The notes: generated by a model not told the origin, from the sequence alone. Numbered from the stretch's first letter, positions 19,346 through 27,719 are shown. The stretch is DNA of 64,000 nt from Planctomycetota bacterium (GCA_016235815.1 JACRIM010000045.1:124001-188000), one strand, 5' to 3'. Numbers and translations: made by a program.

Positions 19346-20432
19346 CGGCATTCCCACGATCCATTCAATCTCCGCCTCGAAGCGCTGGTATCGACGCGTG
19401 CGCAAGACAATTTCGCGCATTTACGCCACCTTGCTGATGGCACTCATTCTCTACCTGACACTGTCGGCAGTGTGGTATCTGATTTCGTCCCTCGCCAGAA
19501 GCAGCACACCCGAGCAGCTCACCAACATCCCCGTCAAGATGGATCGTGCCTTGCTCGACACGGAGCGCGCCGCCTGGCGCGGATTTGAAGTCTCCGACAA
19601 TCCGCGAACGCCCCTGGCCCATTACCACCGCGTGGACGGCTGGATTCAGCCGGACAAATTCAACGGTTGCACGCAATCGGGTTGTCATGCGCCGTTGCCG
19701 CACTCGAAGCGAAAGGAAGTGCGTGCCTTCTTAAACATGCACGCAACGAGCATGCATTGTGGCGTCTGCCACATGCAGACCGAGAAGGTCCCGCTGGACG
19801 TCCTCTGGTATGACCTCGCCAATGGTCAGCCGCAAAGCTCGCCGGCGATCCTGGAGGCTTATGGGTTGCTACTTGGTACGCCACCCAAGCCCGACGATGA
19901 GGCCGCCCTGAAGACCTTGCAAGAGAAACTCGTCCGACTCTTGAACAGAGCCTCCATCGGCGCAGGAAACCCGCCGGCCATTCAGGATCTGGCCGATCAC
20001 TTTTCCGCTGTCCGAGCCACAAGCGAGGCGTTCACAAAGCTGCTCGCGTCCGGTCGGGAGGCGCTGCCCAAGCATTTCCGCGGCGAGTATGGGGCAAAGC
20101 TTGCACTGGCGACTGCATCACCACGCGGGCCGATGTTAATGCACCCCAACACCGAGCAGGCCGTCAGAGCCTTCCTGGATCGCCGCGACTCGGCGACAGG
20201 CGAGAGCCGGAAGGCCCTTCTCGACGCCGTTCATCCCCTCAAACGGCCCAAGGCGCTTCATTGCTCCGATTGTCACACGACGGGGCAATCGCTGATTGAC
20301 TTCGCCAAGATCGGCTACCCGGCCGCCCGTACCGAAGCATTACGCTCGCCCATCATTGTGCGCATGATCGAAAGCATCAACGCCGGACACGAGATGCACC
20401 TGCCGGGCTTTGTGAAGCCGAACTCGCCCTAA
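19332..20432 (+). CDS. Membrane-anchored trihaem cytochrome c
   Basis: ATG 19332 has GGAG eight bases upstream and lies inside the end of the preceding gene. The 366-residue protein has a basic N-terminus, one membrane helix at about residues 30-52 (IYATLLMALILYLTLSAVW), and a periplasmic part with CX4CH (CTQSGCH) and two CXXCH sites (CGVCH, CSDCH). A helical, haem-free region of about 150 residues separates the second and third sites. The arrangement suggests a partner subunit of the cytochrome b/c fusion, passing electrons between the membrane quinone site and soluble multihaem proteins. Confidence 0.82.
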   Translation: MNQPDGIPTIHSISASKRWYRRVRKTISRIYATLLMALILYLTLSAVWYLISSLARSSTPEQLTNIPVKMDRALLDTERAAWRGFEVSDNPRTPLAHYHRVDGWIQPDKFNGCTQSGCHAPLPHSKRKEVRAFLNMHATSMHCGVCHMQTEKVPLDVLWYDLANGQPQSSPAILEAYGLLLGTPPKPDDEAALKTLQEKLVRLLNRASIGAGNPPAIQDLADHFSAVRATSEAFTKLLASGREALPKHFRGEYGAKLALATASPRGPMLMHPNTEQAVRAFLDRRDSATGESRKALLDAVHPLKRPKALHCSDCHTTGQSLIDFAKIGYPAARTEALRSPIIVRMIESINAGHEMHLPGFVKPNSP

Positions 20433-20442
20433 TCCTCATCAT

Positions 20443-20470
20443 TTGCCAATTCGCCCCAACGGCCTAGCAT
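20443..20470 (+). promoter_or_regulatory. Possible promoter of the DUF1570 lipoprotein gene
   Basis: TTGCCA (20443-20448) and TAGCAT (20465-20470) are separated by 16 bp. The downstream ATG begins eight bases after the -10 box, so any transcript from here would be nearly leaderless. Seen by eye only. Confidence 0.3.
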
Positions 20471-20478
20471 ATGGCCGC

Positions 20479-21447
20479 ATGACACGAGCAGATTCTCCAC
20501 GTCGAACGCTGTTGGGGGTTATTACGCTTGCCGTGCTCGCCACGACGGGCTGCAAGAGCACAGCGCCGCCGCCGATCGCGTTCACGACCGAGGATTGGGC
20601 GTACCAAGGAGCGAAAGGAAGCAAACTCTCGTCGGACCATTATGTGCTCTACACAACCTGCCGATCCAAGCCGTTCATCGCTGCCTTGCCGGCATTCATG
20701 GAGACTTGCCGCGCCGAATATGAAAAACACGTCATGCCGCTTTCGGCACAGGAAAAATGCGAGGCCTATTTATTCGGCACGCGCCGACAATGGGAGCGAT
20801 TCACCGAAGAGTTTGCACCAACGCGCGCCGCAATCTACAAACGCATTCGTTCGGGCGGATACTCGGAACGAGGAATCACCGTGTCGCATTACGACACGCA
20901 ACGAAGCACGCTGTCTGTGCTTGCCCACGAAGGGTTGCATCAATATCTGGAAGCAACCAGGCCGCGCGAAGTGCCGGCATGGCTGAATGAAGGCCTGGCG
21001 TGCTATTTCGAAGCCTTTGTGCTCGATGAAAACAATCGGCCCACGTTCACACCGACGAAAAACCCCCTGCGCTCCCCGGGCCTGCGCGAGGCGCTCACCG
21101 GTAAGAGCCTGATCCCGTTAAAGGAAATACTTAACACGCACGCGGGCCTCGAAGTGCAAAAAAAGGCCGTGCAAGTGCGAAACTACTATTCGCAGGAATG
21201 GGCACTGATCGTTTTCCTTATGCGGCAGAAGAAGGAGAACCCCTATTACGATTCATTTCGCACATTGCTCGCTGAACTCGGAACCGACGACATGCTCCGA
21301 AAGGCCAACGCGATGTTGGCGGCGGATACGGAAGGCGGCATGACGCTTGGAGAGGCCGTGTTCCGTGCCTACATCAATGACGATCTCGAAGGGTTCCAGG
21401 TCGAGTACGAGGCGTTCCTGCACAAATTCATGGACTTGGGCGACTGA
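20479..21447 (+). CDS. DUF1570-type putative zinc metalloprotease lipoprotein
   Basis: This 322-residue lipoprotein (lipobox ATTGC) has a gluzincin-like site HEGLHQ followed by PAWLNEGLACYFE. That gives HEXXH plus a downstream Glu in the NEG motif, as in DUF1570/peptidase MA-like proteins widespread in planctomycetes. The N-terminal part binds the fold with YHVLYTT-like strands, and the C-terminus is helical. A second protein of the same class lies at 26554-27687. Substrate and real peptidase activity are unknown. The purB gene follows after 3 bp, so they are likely co-transcribed. Confidence 0.8.
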   Translation: MTRADSPRRTLLGVITLAVLATTGCKSTAPPPIAFTTEDWAYQGAKGSKLSSDHYVLYTTCRSKPFIAALPAFMETCRAEYEKHVMPLSAQEKCEAYLFGTRRQWERFTEEFAPTRAAIYKRIRSGGYSERGITVSHYDTQRSTLSVLAHEGLHQYLEATRPREVPAWLNEGLACYFEAFVLDENNRPTFTPTKNPLRSPGLREALTGKSLIPLKEILNTHAGLEVQKKAVQVRNYYSQEWALIVFLMRQKKENPYYDSFRTLLAELGTDDMLRKANAMLAADTEGGMTLGEAVFRAYINDDLEGFQVEYEAFLHKFMDLGD

Positions 21448-21450
21448 GCC

Positions 21451-22899
21451 ATGGCCACGCCTCGAAACACGCCCGACGATGTCTATGCCAGTCCGCTGGT
21501 TGCCAGAAATGCCTCGGCCGACATGGCGGCCCTGTTCTCACCCATGCGACGGGCGCGCACGTGGCGACGCATCTGGCTGGCACTCGCCGAAGCAGAGCGA
21601 GAAATGGGGCTGCCGATTACGGCGGCCCAGATTCGCGCGCTTCGCACAGCGGTGGATCGGGTCAACCTGCGTCGCGTGGCCGCGCACGAGCGTCGACTCC
21701 GACACGATGTGATGGCCCACCTTCACGCCTATGCCGATGAAGCCCCATCGGCTCGCGGCATTTTGCACATGGGCGCCACGAGCATGGATGTTGTGGACAA
21801 TGCCGACTTGATCCTTATGCGCGAGGCTTTGGGCATCCTCCAGCAGTGGTTGGTGACGGTCGTCGATGCAATGGCCCGGCAAGCCCGGGCCTATCGCGCG
21901 CTCCCCTGTTTGGGCTTTACCCACTATCAACCGGCTCAACTCACCACGGTTGGTAAGCGTATCAGTTTGTGGTGCTGGGACTTCATGCGTGATCTGCAGG
22001 AAGTGTCCCGATTGATGGAAGGGCTGCGATTCCGCGGTATCCGTGGCGCAACCGGAACTCAGGCAAGCTTTCTAAAACTGTTCGACGGCAACGCGACAAA
22101 AGTGGCCCGACTTGAAACGCTCGTCGCCAAAAAACTGGGATTCGCCGCCTGCGAACCGATAACGGGGCAGACTTATTCGCGCAAGGTCGATGCCCAGGTT
22201 GTCGCCGCACTCGCCAACATCGCCGCCGGCGTGCATAAATTCGCGAACGACATTCGACTTCTGGCAAACCTCAAGGAAATCGAAGAGCCGTTCGAGCGGG
22301 CGCAGGTCGGTAGCTCCGCGATGCCCTACAAGCGCAACCCGATGCTGTGCGAACGCGCCACGGGCCTGGCCCGTTTCGTGATCAGCCTCGCGACCTCGGG
22401 CTTTCAGACCGCCGCGGAGCAATGGCTGGAGCGGACACTCGACGATTCATCCAATAAGCGACTTCTCATTCCCGAAGTGTTCCTCGCAACCGATGGCATG
22501 CTTCAGATCACAGCGCGAGTCGCAGGTGGATTGGTCGTGAACCCCAGGGTCATCGCAGCCCGCATCAATGCCGAGTTGCCTTTTATCGCCTCCGAAGACA
22601 TCCTCATGGCAGCGGTGAAATCCGGCGGCGACCGACAGGCCTTGCATGAACGGATTCGAGTGCATTCGCATGCGGCCGGAGCGGAGGTCAAACAACACGG
22701 CCGGCCCAATGACCTGATCGACCGATTGCGCTCCGACAAGGCGTTCTCGCGCGTGCGGCTCGATAAGATATTGACCCATTCCGCATACGTGGGCCTCGCC
22801 CCGCGACAGGTCGATGATTTCCTGAAGCATCACGTTGGTGCCGACTATCGTCGCCGCTATGCCAAAATCAAGCGGCGCCGCGCGGAGATCAACGTATGA
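21451..22899 (+). CDS. purB: Adenylosuccinate lyase, eukaryote-like long form
   Basis: PurB cleaves SAICAR and adenylosuccinate with release of fumarate in purine synthesis. The 482-residue sequence holds the superfamily signature GSSAMPYKRNP, the catalytic-loop region and LRFRGIRGATGTQASFL. Its length and several blocks (RTWRRIWLALAEAE, ERRLRHDVMAH, LGFTHYQPAQLTTVGKR) closely resemble animal ADSL as I recall it, more than the roughly 430-residue common bacterial form. It shares a 4-nt ATGA overlap with pyrE downstream, so the two nucleotide-synthesis genes are translationally coupled. Confidence 0.96.
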   Translation: MATPRNTPDDVYASPLVARNASADMAALFSPMRRARTWRRIWLALAEAEREMGLPITAAQIRALRTAVDRVNLRRVAAHERRLRHDVMAHLHAYADEAPSARGILHMGATSMDVVDNADLILMREALGILQQWLVTVVDAMARQARAYRALPCLGFTHYQPAQLTTVGKRISLWCWDFMRDLQEVSRLMEGLRFRGIRGATGTQASFLKLFDGNATKVARLETLVAKKLGFAACEPITGQTYSRKVDAQVVAALANIAAGVHKFANDIRLLANLKEIEEPFERAQVGSSAMPYKRNPMLCERATGLARFVISLATSGFQTAAEQWLERTLDDSSNKRLLIPEVFLATDGMLQITARVAGGLVVNPRVIAARINAELPFIASEDILMAAVKSGGDRQALHERIRVHSHAAGAEVKQHGRPNDLIDRLRSDKAFSRVRLDKILTHSAYVGLAPRQVDDFLKHHVGADYRRRYAKIKRRRAEINV

Positions 22900-23423
22900 C
22901 GCATGACCAGCTCGCCGAGCGGATCCGGGCCGTCGCATACCTCGAAGGGGACTTCACCCTGCGCTCTGGCAAGAAATCCACGTTCTACGTCGACAAGTAT
23001 CTCTTCGAGACCCAACCGGACATCCTCTCCGAACTGGGGCAACTCCTTGCCCAACGTCGAACCGCGCGCACCACGCTCATCGCCGGCGCTGAACTCGGCG
23101 GCGTCGCACTCGCGGCCGCCGCATCCATGGCAAGCGGCTTACCCTTCGTCATCATGCGAAATGCCAAGAAGGATTACGGCACAAGCAAAATGTATGAGGG
23201 AAAGCTCGCGCCGGGCGACGTCGTGCTGCTTGTCGAGGACATTGCCACGACCGGAGGCCAGGTTCTCGAAGCTGCGAAGGTCATCCGAGACTCCGGCGCG
23301 ACCGTTGAAAGGATCGTGGCGGTTGTGGATCGTGGCCAGGGCGCGGCTGAAAACATCCGTGCAGCGGGGTTCGCATTTGATGCGATTCTGGATTCCAACG
23401 ATCTTCGACTTCCCCAAGCCTAG
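22896..23423 (+). CDS. pyrE: Orotate phosphoribosyltransferase
   Basis: PyrE joins orotate to PRPP to give orotidine 5'-phosphate in pyrimidine synthesis. The 175-residue protein has the PRPP-binding motif VVLLVEDIATTGGQ, the early substrate segment FTLRSGKKSTFYVDKY, and the flexible-loop lysines in MRNAKKDYGTSKMYEG. It begins within the purB stop codon (ATGA) and is the last gene of the DUF1570-purB-pyrE run. Slightly short compared with typical 200-residue versions, but all core motifs are present. Confidence 0.95.
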   Translation: MTHDQLAERIRAVAYLEGDFTLRSGKKSTFYVDKYLFETQPDILSELGQLLAQRRTARTTLIAGAELGGVALAAAASMASGLPFVIMRNAKKDYGTSKMYEGKLAPGDVVLLVEDIATTGGQVLEAAKVIRDSGATVERIVAVVDRGQGAAENIRAAGFAFDAILDSNDLRLPQA

Positions 23424-23508
23424 CCAGACCGTTTGATTGCATCTTCCGCGACCGGCCATCCCCATGGAGTAATGATCTCCTGGTTGTCAGCAAACTCACG
23501 CGAGTTGA

Positions 23509-23652
23509 ACCGGCCGGAAGCAGCCGACGTCGCTCGATCTGCGTTTGCAGGCCAGTGGCATCGGCACGGGGCTGGGCGCAGCCGGCGTGATGCTGAGCCT
23601 CCCGGGTGTCTGTGGTAAACGTCGCCGGAATCCCAACAAACGGAAAAGATGA
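23509..23652 (+). pseudogene. Decayed 3' remnant of a thrombospondin-repeat/C-terminal-anchor protein
   Basis: Read in frame from 23509, the stretch encodes TGRKQPTSLDLRLQ, then a Gly-rich hydrophobic segment beginning ASGIGTGLGAAGVML and a basic end (GKRRRNPNKRKR), stopping at TGA 23650. It aligns with the last 40 residues of the intact thrombospondin-repeat protein about 1.1 kb downstream (PGRKQTRSLEQ, then GVGAGLGVTGIMLG and RRRRR). No start codon exists in frame, and an in-frame TGA lies just upstream at 23506. It therefore looks like the surviving tail of a duplicated neighbour gene, not a functional CDS. Confidence 0.6.
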
Positions 23653-23688
23653 TCGTCGCCTGACCTTTTTTGCCAAAGCCAAATCCCC

Positions 23689-23694
23689 TATAAT
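23689..23694 (+). promoter_or_regulatory. Consensus -10 box upstream of the thrombospondin-repeat gene
   Basis: A perfect TATAAT lies 82 bp before the ATG at 23776, just past the decayed remnant. No good -35 is evident at standard spacing. An AGGGG ribosome site precedes the start codon. Confidence 0.35.
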
Positions 23695-23775
23695 GCGAAT
23701 CTGTCGCGGAGGGCGGCGAGTCAATCGGCAGCGGATGAACCTCGCAATTCGCGCAAAAAAAAAGGGGAAACCACG

Positions 23776-24732
23776 ATGTTTACACTTCGCAATTGGGCAC
23801 GGTTTGGAGTCTGTACCTGCACAATGGTTCTCATGATGCCGGGTCTGGCGGTTGCCGTAGACTCCGATCATGATGGCATTGACGATGCGGTTGATAACTG
23901 CATCTATTACCCCAATCCGTCGCAGGCCGACCAGGACAACGACGGTCTGGGAGACGAATGCGACCTTTGCCCATTCGACTTCGACCCCACCAACAACGAT
24001 CGCGACTTCGACGGCGTCGGCGATGCCTGTGACGGTTGCCCTGACGATCCCGCGGAATACACGCCCGGCCCATGCGGCTGCGGCGTTCCCGCACCAGACA
24101 CCGATTTCGACGGCGTTGCCGATTGCATCGACAACTGTCCCGCCAACTTCAACCCTGGCCAGGAAGATGCCAATAACAATGGCATCGGCAATGTTTGCGA
24201 CCTTGGATTCATCGACACCGACGGCGATGGCGTGCAGAACGCCAATGACAACTGCCCCGACGTCGCGAACTCGAACCAGACGGATTCCGATGGCGACGGC
24301 GCCGGCGATGCCTGCGACGGATGCCCCACCGACTCGAACAAGACGCACGCAGGCACTTGCGGCTGCGGTGTATCCGACCTGGATCGCGACTCTGACGGAT
24401 GGGCCGATTGCGTCGATAATTGCGTGAACAACGCCAATAACGATCAGGTTGACACAGACCTCGACAAGGTCGGAGACGTCTGCGACAACTGCCCGCGGCG
24501 TCCGAACGCCGATCAGCTTGACTCCAACAACAACGGCCGCGGCGATGCCTGCGACCTGCCTCCAGCGTCGAATGCGGCGATAACCGACTCCCCTCCGGCA
24601 GCCGTCCGACCCGGTCGTAAACAGACACGGTCGCTGGAACAGGGAATGGAGAACTGCGGCGTCGGCGCCGGCCTGGGAGTGACCGGCATTATGCTCGGCC
24701 TCATCGGCGCTGGACGGCGACGGCGACGCTGA
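23776..24732 (+). CDS. Secreted thrombospondin type 3 repeat protein with C-terminal anchor
   Basis: After a signal peptide (about 1-27) this 318-residue protein consists of calcium-binding TSP3 repeats such as DSDHDGIDDAVDNC, DRDFDGVGDACDGC and DSDGDGAGDACDGC. They are rich in Asp and paired Cys and fill residues about 28-275. The C-terminus has a short linker, a Cys-Gly turn, a hydrophobic Gly-rich helix and a terminal run of Arg, the layout of a sorting/anchoring signal like the CTERM families. A surface or matrix role is likely; no enzymatic domain is present. A hairpin at 24773 follows the stop. Confidence 0.88.
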   Translation: MFTLRNWARFGVCTCTMVLMMPGLAVAVDSDHDGIDDAVDNCIYYPNPSQADQDNDGLGDECDLCPFDFDPTNNDRDFDGVGDACDGCPDDPAEYTPGPCGCGVPAPDTDFDGVADCIDNCPANFNPGQEDANNNGIGNVCDLGFIDTDGDGVQNANDNCPDVANSNQTDSDGDGAGDACDGCPTDSNKTHAGTCGCGVSDLDRDSDGWADCVDNCVNNANNDQVDTDLDKVGDVCDNCPRRPNADQLDSNNNGRGDACDLPPASNAAITDSPPAAVRPGRKQTRSLEQGMENCGVGAGLGVTGIMLGLIGAGRRRRR

Positions 24733-24772
24733 TCCTCACAAACGCGCAATTCCAAACTTCGTTTCATGGAAA

Positions 24773-24805
24773 AAGGCACGGACGACTTTCCATCGCCCGT
24801 GCCTT
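24773..24805. terminator. Bidirectional intrinsic terminator
   Basis: A perfect 9-bp stem (AAGGCACGG / CCGTGCCTT) lies between the convergent thrombospondin-repeat gene and the Asp-rich protein gene. On the minus strand it is followed by five T, fitting a terminator for the leftward gene; on the plus strand the T-run is weaker. Confidence 0.65.
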
Positions 24806-24856
24806 GCCTATTTGATTCGGACTCCGGAAAGTCCGGAGCAGGATGAAAATCCGTGC

Positions 24857-25435
24857 CTACGGACCGACCGCCAGCGAACCGGAAAGCGATCCAACTTCGA
24901 TCACCGAGCCGACTGCAAGGTTTGGATCGACCCCGGCAGGCCACGGCGTATGGTCGGGCTCCATCTCAGTTTGAGTGTCAAACTCAACCTCACCCTCACC
25001 CGACGTGTCGATCGTCAGGTCGCCGGCCGAAACGCCGTTGACCATGATGGAGAACACCGAGCCAGGCGTCGCGCCCTCCACTTCAATGTCCAGCCGAATG
25101 CGGGCGCCGATGACGCGGTACCGTGCGTGACCGCTGGAAGGCGGCGCGCCGGTCAGATTCGCAACAAGTTCGACGTCGGCCGGCCCGCCATCGTCGTCTT
25201 GCCCGTCATTATCATCGTTAACGTCATCGCTTCCGTCGTCATCCATCGAGTTGTCATCCATCGAGTTATCATCCATCGAGCTGTCATCCTGGCTGTTGTC
25301 GCCGGATGGACTCACGGAAAGTGCCGACAGCAAATTGGTCAGCGCCGAAACGTCGCATCCCTGCGTCTGGGCGAGCATTCCCACTGGCAGAGTCAGCAGT
25401 ACCAACGTCAGAATCTTCAAGTGCATGGAAGTCAT
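24857..25435 (-). CDS. Secreted protein with Asp-rich repeat linker, function unknown
   Basis: The start at 25435 has AGGAG seven bases upstream. The 192-residue product has a signal peptide ending near AQTQGC (possible lipobox) and an extended Asp/Ser-rich linker. That linker includes three near-identical NSMDD-type units encoded by a 15-bp tandem repeat. A beta-rich C-terminal domain of about 95 residues follows (HARYRVIGARIRLDIEVEG, DTSGEGEVEFDT), which resembles small secreted beta-sandwich domains but which I cannot name. The acidic linker may bind calcium. It converges on the thrombospondin-repeat gene. Confidence 0.65.
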   Translation of the reverse strand: MTSMHLKILTLVLLTLPVGMLAQTQGCDVSALTNLLSALSVSPSGDNSQDDSSMDDNSMDDNSMDDDGSDDVNDDNDGQDDDGGPADVELVANLTGAPPSSGHARYRVIGARIRLDIEVEGATPGSVFSIMVNGVSAGDLTIDTSGEGEVEFDTQTEMEPDHTPWPAGVDPNLAVGSVIEVGSLSGSLAVGP

Positions 25436-25658
25436 CAGTGTTCTCCTATCTTGTCAAACGGTCCCAGTAAAGGCCATACCGACCTATGGAATCCCACTCC
25501 AAGCAATTCGCGTGCCATCCGGCCTCGATAAGACGAATCGGCATTCGCCCCCAATGGCAGCGGAAAAACGTTGGCCACAGCCGAATGGAACCCATCGTGG
25601 TGTAGCACAAGACACAGAGGGGAGTGCAAAAAGAAACACGGCCGGAAGGCAAAATCAG

Positions 25659-26432
25659 CTAGTCGGGCTGGTAATTCCATCGCCACCACGGCTCATTGAG
25701 CGGCTGGCGCGAGGAAAGAACGTGGCCGCCGACGAATGCGACATTGACGCTGCCTCGATGGCGGAACGACGGGAACCAGTACTTGCCATTCAGATAGATG
25801 TCCGGTCCGGCATCCTTCGGAAGCGGAGGCGCGGCGTAGTAGGGAATTACTCCGCGCGAAACGGCGAGTTCACCCTCTACATCGAGCAGCAATGGCACAT
25901 CCGGGAACTGCAAAATCTTCTCACCGAGGTACGCCTTCACACCGGTAAGAGTACCATTCACGACCTTACTCTTGGTCTCCAAACGCTTGTTGAACCCCAC
26001 GCTTACGTTTTTCTGCGGCGCGACCGCGCCCGAGCTGCATGGGATTCCACTGCGCCGTTCCATTTTCGCGGGGCTTGCTGGGCAAAACATCGGCGGCAAA
26101 TTGACGGAATAAGTGGAGCGCGCAACGATCGGCCCTTCCCAGAATTCATGAATCCGATAGATCGACTCCTGAAAATCCTCAATACGAAACAGGCGATCAA
26201 GCTTTTCACTGTCGCCACGATTCACGCCGCTTGTGTCACTGGCAAACGCCACAAAGGACTGTGTCACATTTCGAAATTGACTGCGGCATCGAAGATCAAG
26301 CGCCGCCTGACGGCTCGCGCTCAGCGCCGGCAACAAAATCGCCAATAAAACCGAAACGATCGCCACGACGATCATCAGCTCAATGAGCGTGAACGCCGGA
26401 CGCGCGTGTTGAACTCGCCGGAAGTGCGGCAT
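25659..26432 (-). CDS. Type II secretion/prepilin-like protein (H-X9-DG family variant)
   Basis: From ATG 26432 the 257-residue protein has a class III signal, ARPAFTLIELMIVVAIVSVL, with the prepilin cleavage/methylation site before FTLIE and a membrane helix that forms a pseudopilin core. The C-terminus contains RHRGSVNVAFVGGHV, the planctomycete H-X9-DG block with DG changed to GG. Such proteins are numerous in planctomycetes and are exported through a type II/IV pilus-like system; individual roles are unknown. It stands alone between the Asp-rich protein gene and a DUF1570 protease gene. Confidence 0.85.
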   Translation of the reverse strand: MPHFRRVQHARPAFTLIELMIVVAIVSVLLAILLPALSASRQAALDLRCRSQFRNVTQSFVAFASDTSGVNRGDSEKLDRLFRIEDFQESIYRIHEFWEGPIVARSTYSVNLPPMFCPASPAKMERRSGIPCSSGAVAPQKNVSVGFNKRLETKSKVVNGTLTGVKAYLGEKILQFPDVPLLLDVEGELAVSRGVIPYYAAPPLPKDAGPDIYLNGKYWFPSFRHRGSVNVAFVGGHVLSSRQPLNEPWWRWNYQPD

Positions 26433-26502
26433 AGGCGAATCAGTCCAAACCCCACAAGGCCCGGCCCGGCCTGATTCCGCCATCTTACCACAAGTATCAG
26501 TT

Positions 26503-26529
26503 GTTACAAAATGAAGGCCCCCGAAAGGG
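26503..26529 (-). terminator. Likely terminator after the DUF1570 protease gene
   Basis: GGCCC and GGGCC arms (26514-26529) form a short GC stem. On the minus strand it is followed by TTCATTTTGT. It lies 24 bp after the stop of the leftward gene ending at 26554. Confidence 0.45.
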
Positions 26530-26553
26530 CCGCGAGGAGTGGCGCCAGGCAGG

Positions 26554-27687
26554 TCAACGGACGTTTTTCATCCAATCCTTCCACTGCCGCGTCCATTTCT
26601 CGTCAAGTTTGCCAAAGGCCTTTTCGAAGGCGGCCAGGTCTTTTTCAGGGCTTGGCTCGAAGTCCGCAGGCCGGGAATTAATCAAATCAACATACACCTT
26701 AATCCGTGGCCGCTTTGTCCGGTTCAGGTAATGCGCCAGGGCCCACGCCTGGGAGTAGGCGTCGGCCACCGTGTTCGGGTCGCTGAACAACTCCGGGTGC
26801 GACACGAACTCCTTCAGTTCTTTCAATTTCCCTGCTTTCTCCAACGCTTGATAATCGGTCAACCGCTTTTTGTTCACCGCCCCGATGTTGGAGGCTTTTC
26901 CCGTGCCGGCCGTCTCGAACATCATGGCCGTGCCTTCGGCAAACCAGCGGGGGTTCGCGAAAAAGCTCTTGGGGTTGTGCAGGCCGACGTTCCACAAGAC
27001 ATGGTGCGCAACTTCGTGCTGTACTGTTTCCTCGGTGTACCCGCCGCCCTGCACTCCGGAGGCGTTGGCTTGCGCCTTGGCGGCGCGAATCTGCTCGTTG
27101 ATGCCTTTGCGCGCGTCATTGGAAACTTTGCCCTGTAACTGTTTTTTCAACTCCGTGATTTTGGCCTCTGCGTCCTCCCGCGCCTTCTTGAAGGAGTCCT
27201 GATTGCGAAAGTCATAAAACATGCTGCGGTTGATGTCGGGAAAGAATACGCCCGGCTGCGTCTGGGGCCGCTCCCCCTTGCCGAGCGCCTTGGAGTGTTC
27301 GTTGTATTCAGGATGCTGCGCGAAATAAAAGATGATGAGTTTCTTCTCGGGCTTCTTCGGAACGATATCAAGCGAAAGCGTGTAATTCAGATTTGAGCGA
27401 TACGTCTTCTCGATGGCCGTGCTGAAAGCCTTGACCTCGGTGTCCGTGACATCGTGCAACACCGAGAAATGAGCCGTACGGAAGGCCTTGAAATTCTCAC
27501 CAAGCTTCTTCAGTTCCTTCGCCTCGGCATTTTCATCAGCCGGAACGTCGGACAGGTCGGCGGTCTTCTTGGTGTCCGCGGCCTTTTCCTTGCCTTTGAT
27601 GCCGCCTTTGGTGTCGTCCAAGGCCCATACCGACCCGGCAAGTCCGATCACGATGCCGCACACCATCCCCGGAATCCAGCGATTCAT
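26554..27687 (-). CDS. DUF1570-type putative zinc metalloprotease, secreted
   Basis: This 377-residue protein has a signal peptide (about 1-22, ending VWA) and a Lys/Asp-rich linker. The gluzincin-like site is VQHEVAHHVLW with PRWFAEGTAMMFE about 30 residues on, i.e. HEXXH with Glu in AEGTA. The N-terminal block AFRTAHFSVLHDVTD matches the same family as the lipoprotein at 20479. A coiled segment (about 165-205) precedes the active site. Catalytic activity is inferred from motif only. It starts 32 bp after the cytochrome-maturation gene ends, on the same strand, so co-transcription is plausible. Confidence 0.78.
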   Translation of the reverse strand: MNRWIPGMVCGIVIGLAGSVWALDDTKGGIKGKEKAADTKKTADLSDVPADENAEAKELKKLGENFKAFRTAHFSVLHDVTDTEVKAFSTAIEKTYRSNLNYTLSLDIVPKKPEKKLIIFYFAQHPEYNEHSKALGKGERPQTQPGVFFPDINRSMFYDFRNQDSFKKAREDAEAKITELKKQLQGKVSNDARKGINEQIRAAKAQANASGVQGGGYTEETVQHEVAHHVLWNVGLHNPKSFFANPRWFAEGTAMMFETAGTGKASNIGAVNKKRLTDYQALEKAGKLKELKEFVSHPELFSDPNTVADAYSQAWALAHYLNRTKRPRIKVYVDLINSRPADFEPSPEKDLAAFEKAFGKLDEKWTRQWKDWMKNVR

Positions 27688-27719
27688 AAGACGCCCTCTT
27701 CGCCTTATTTGTAGGCCGC

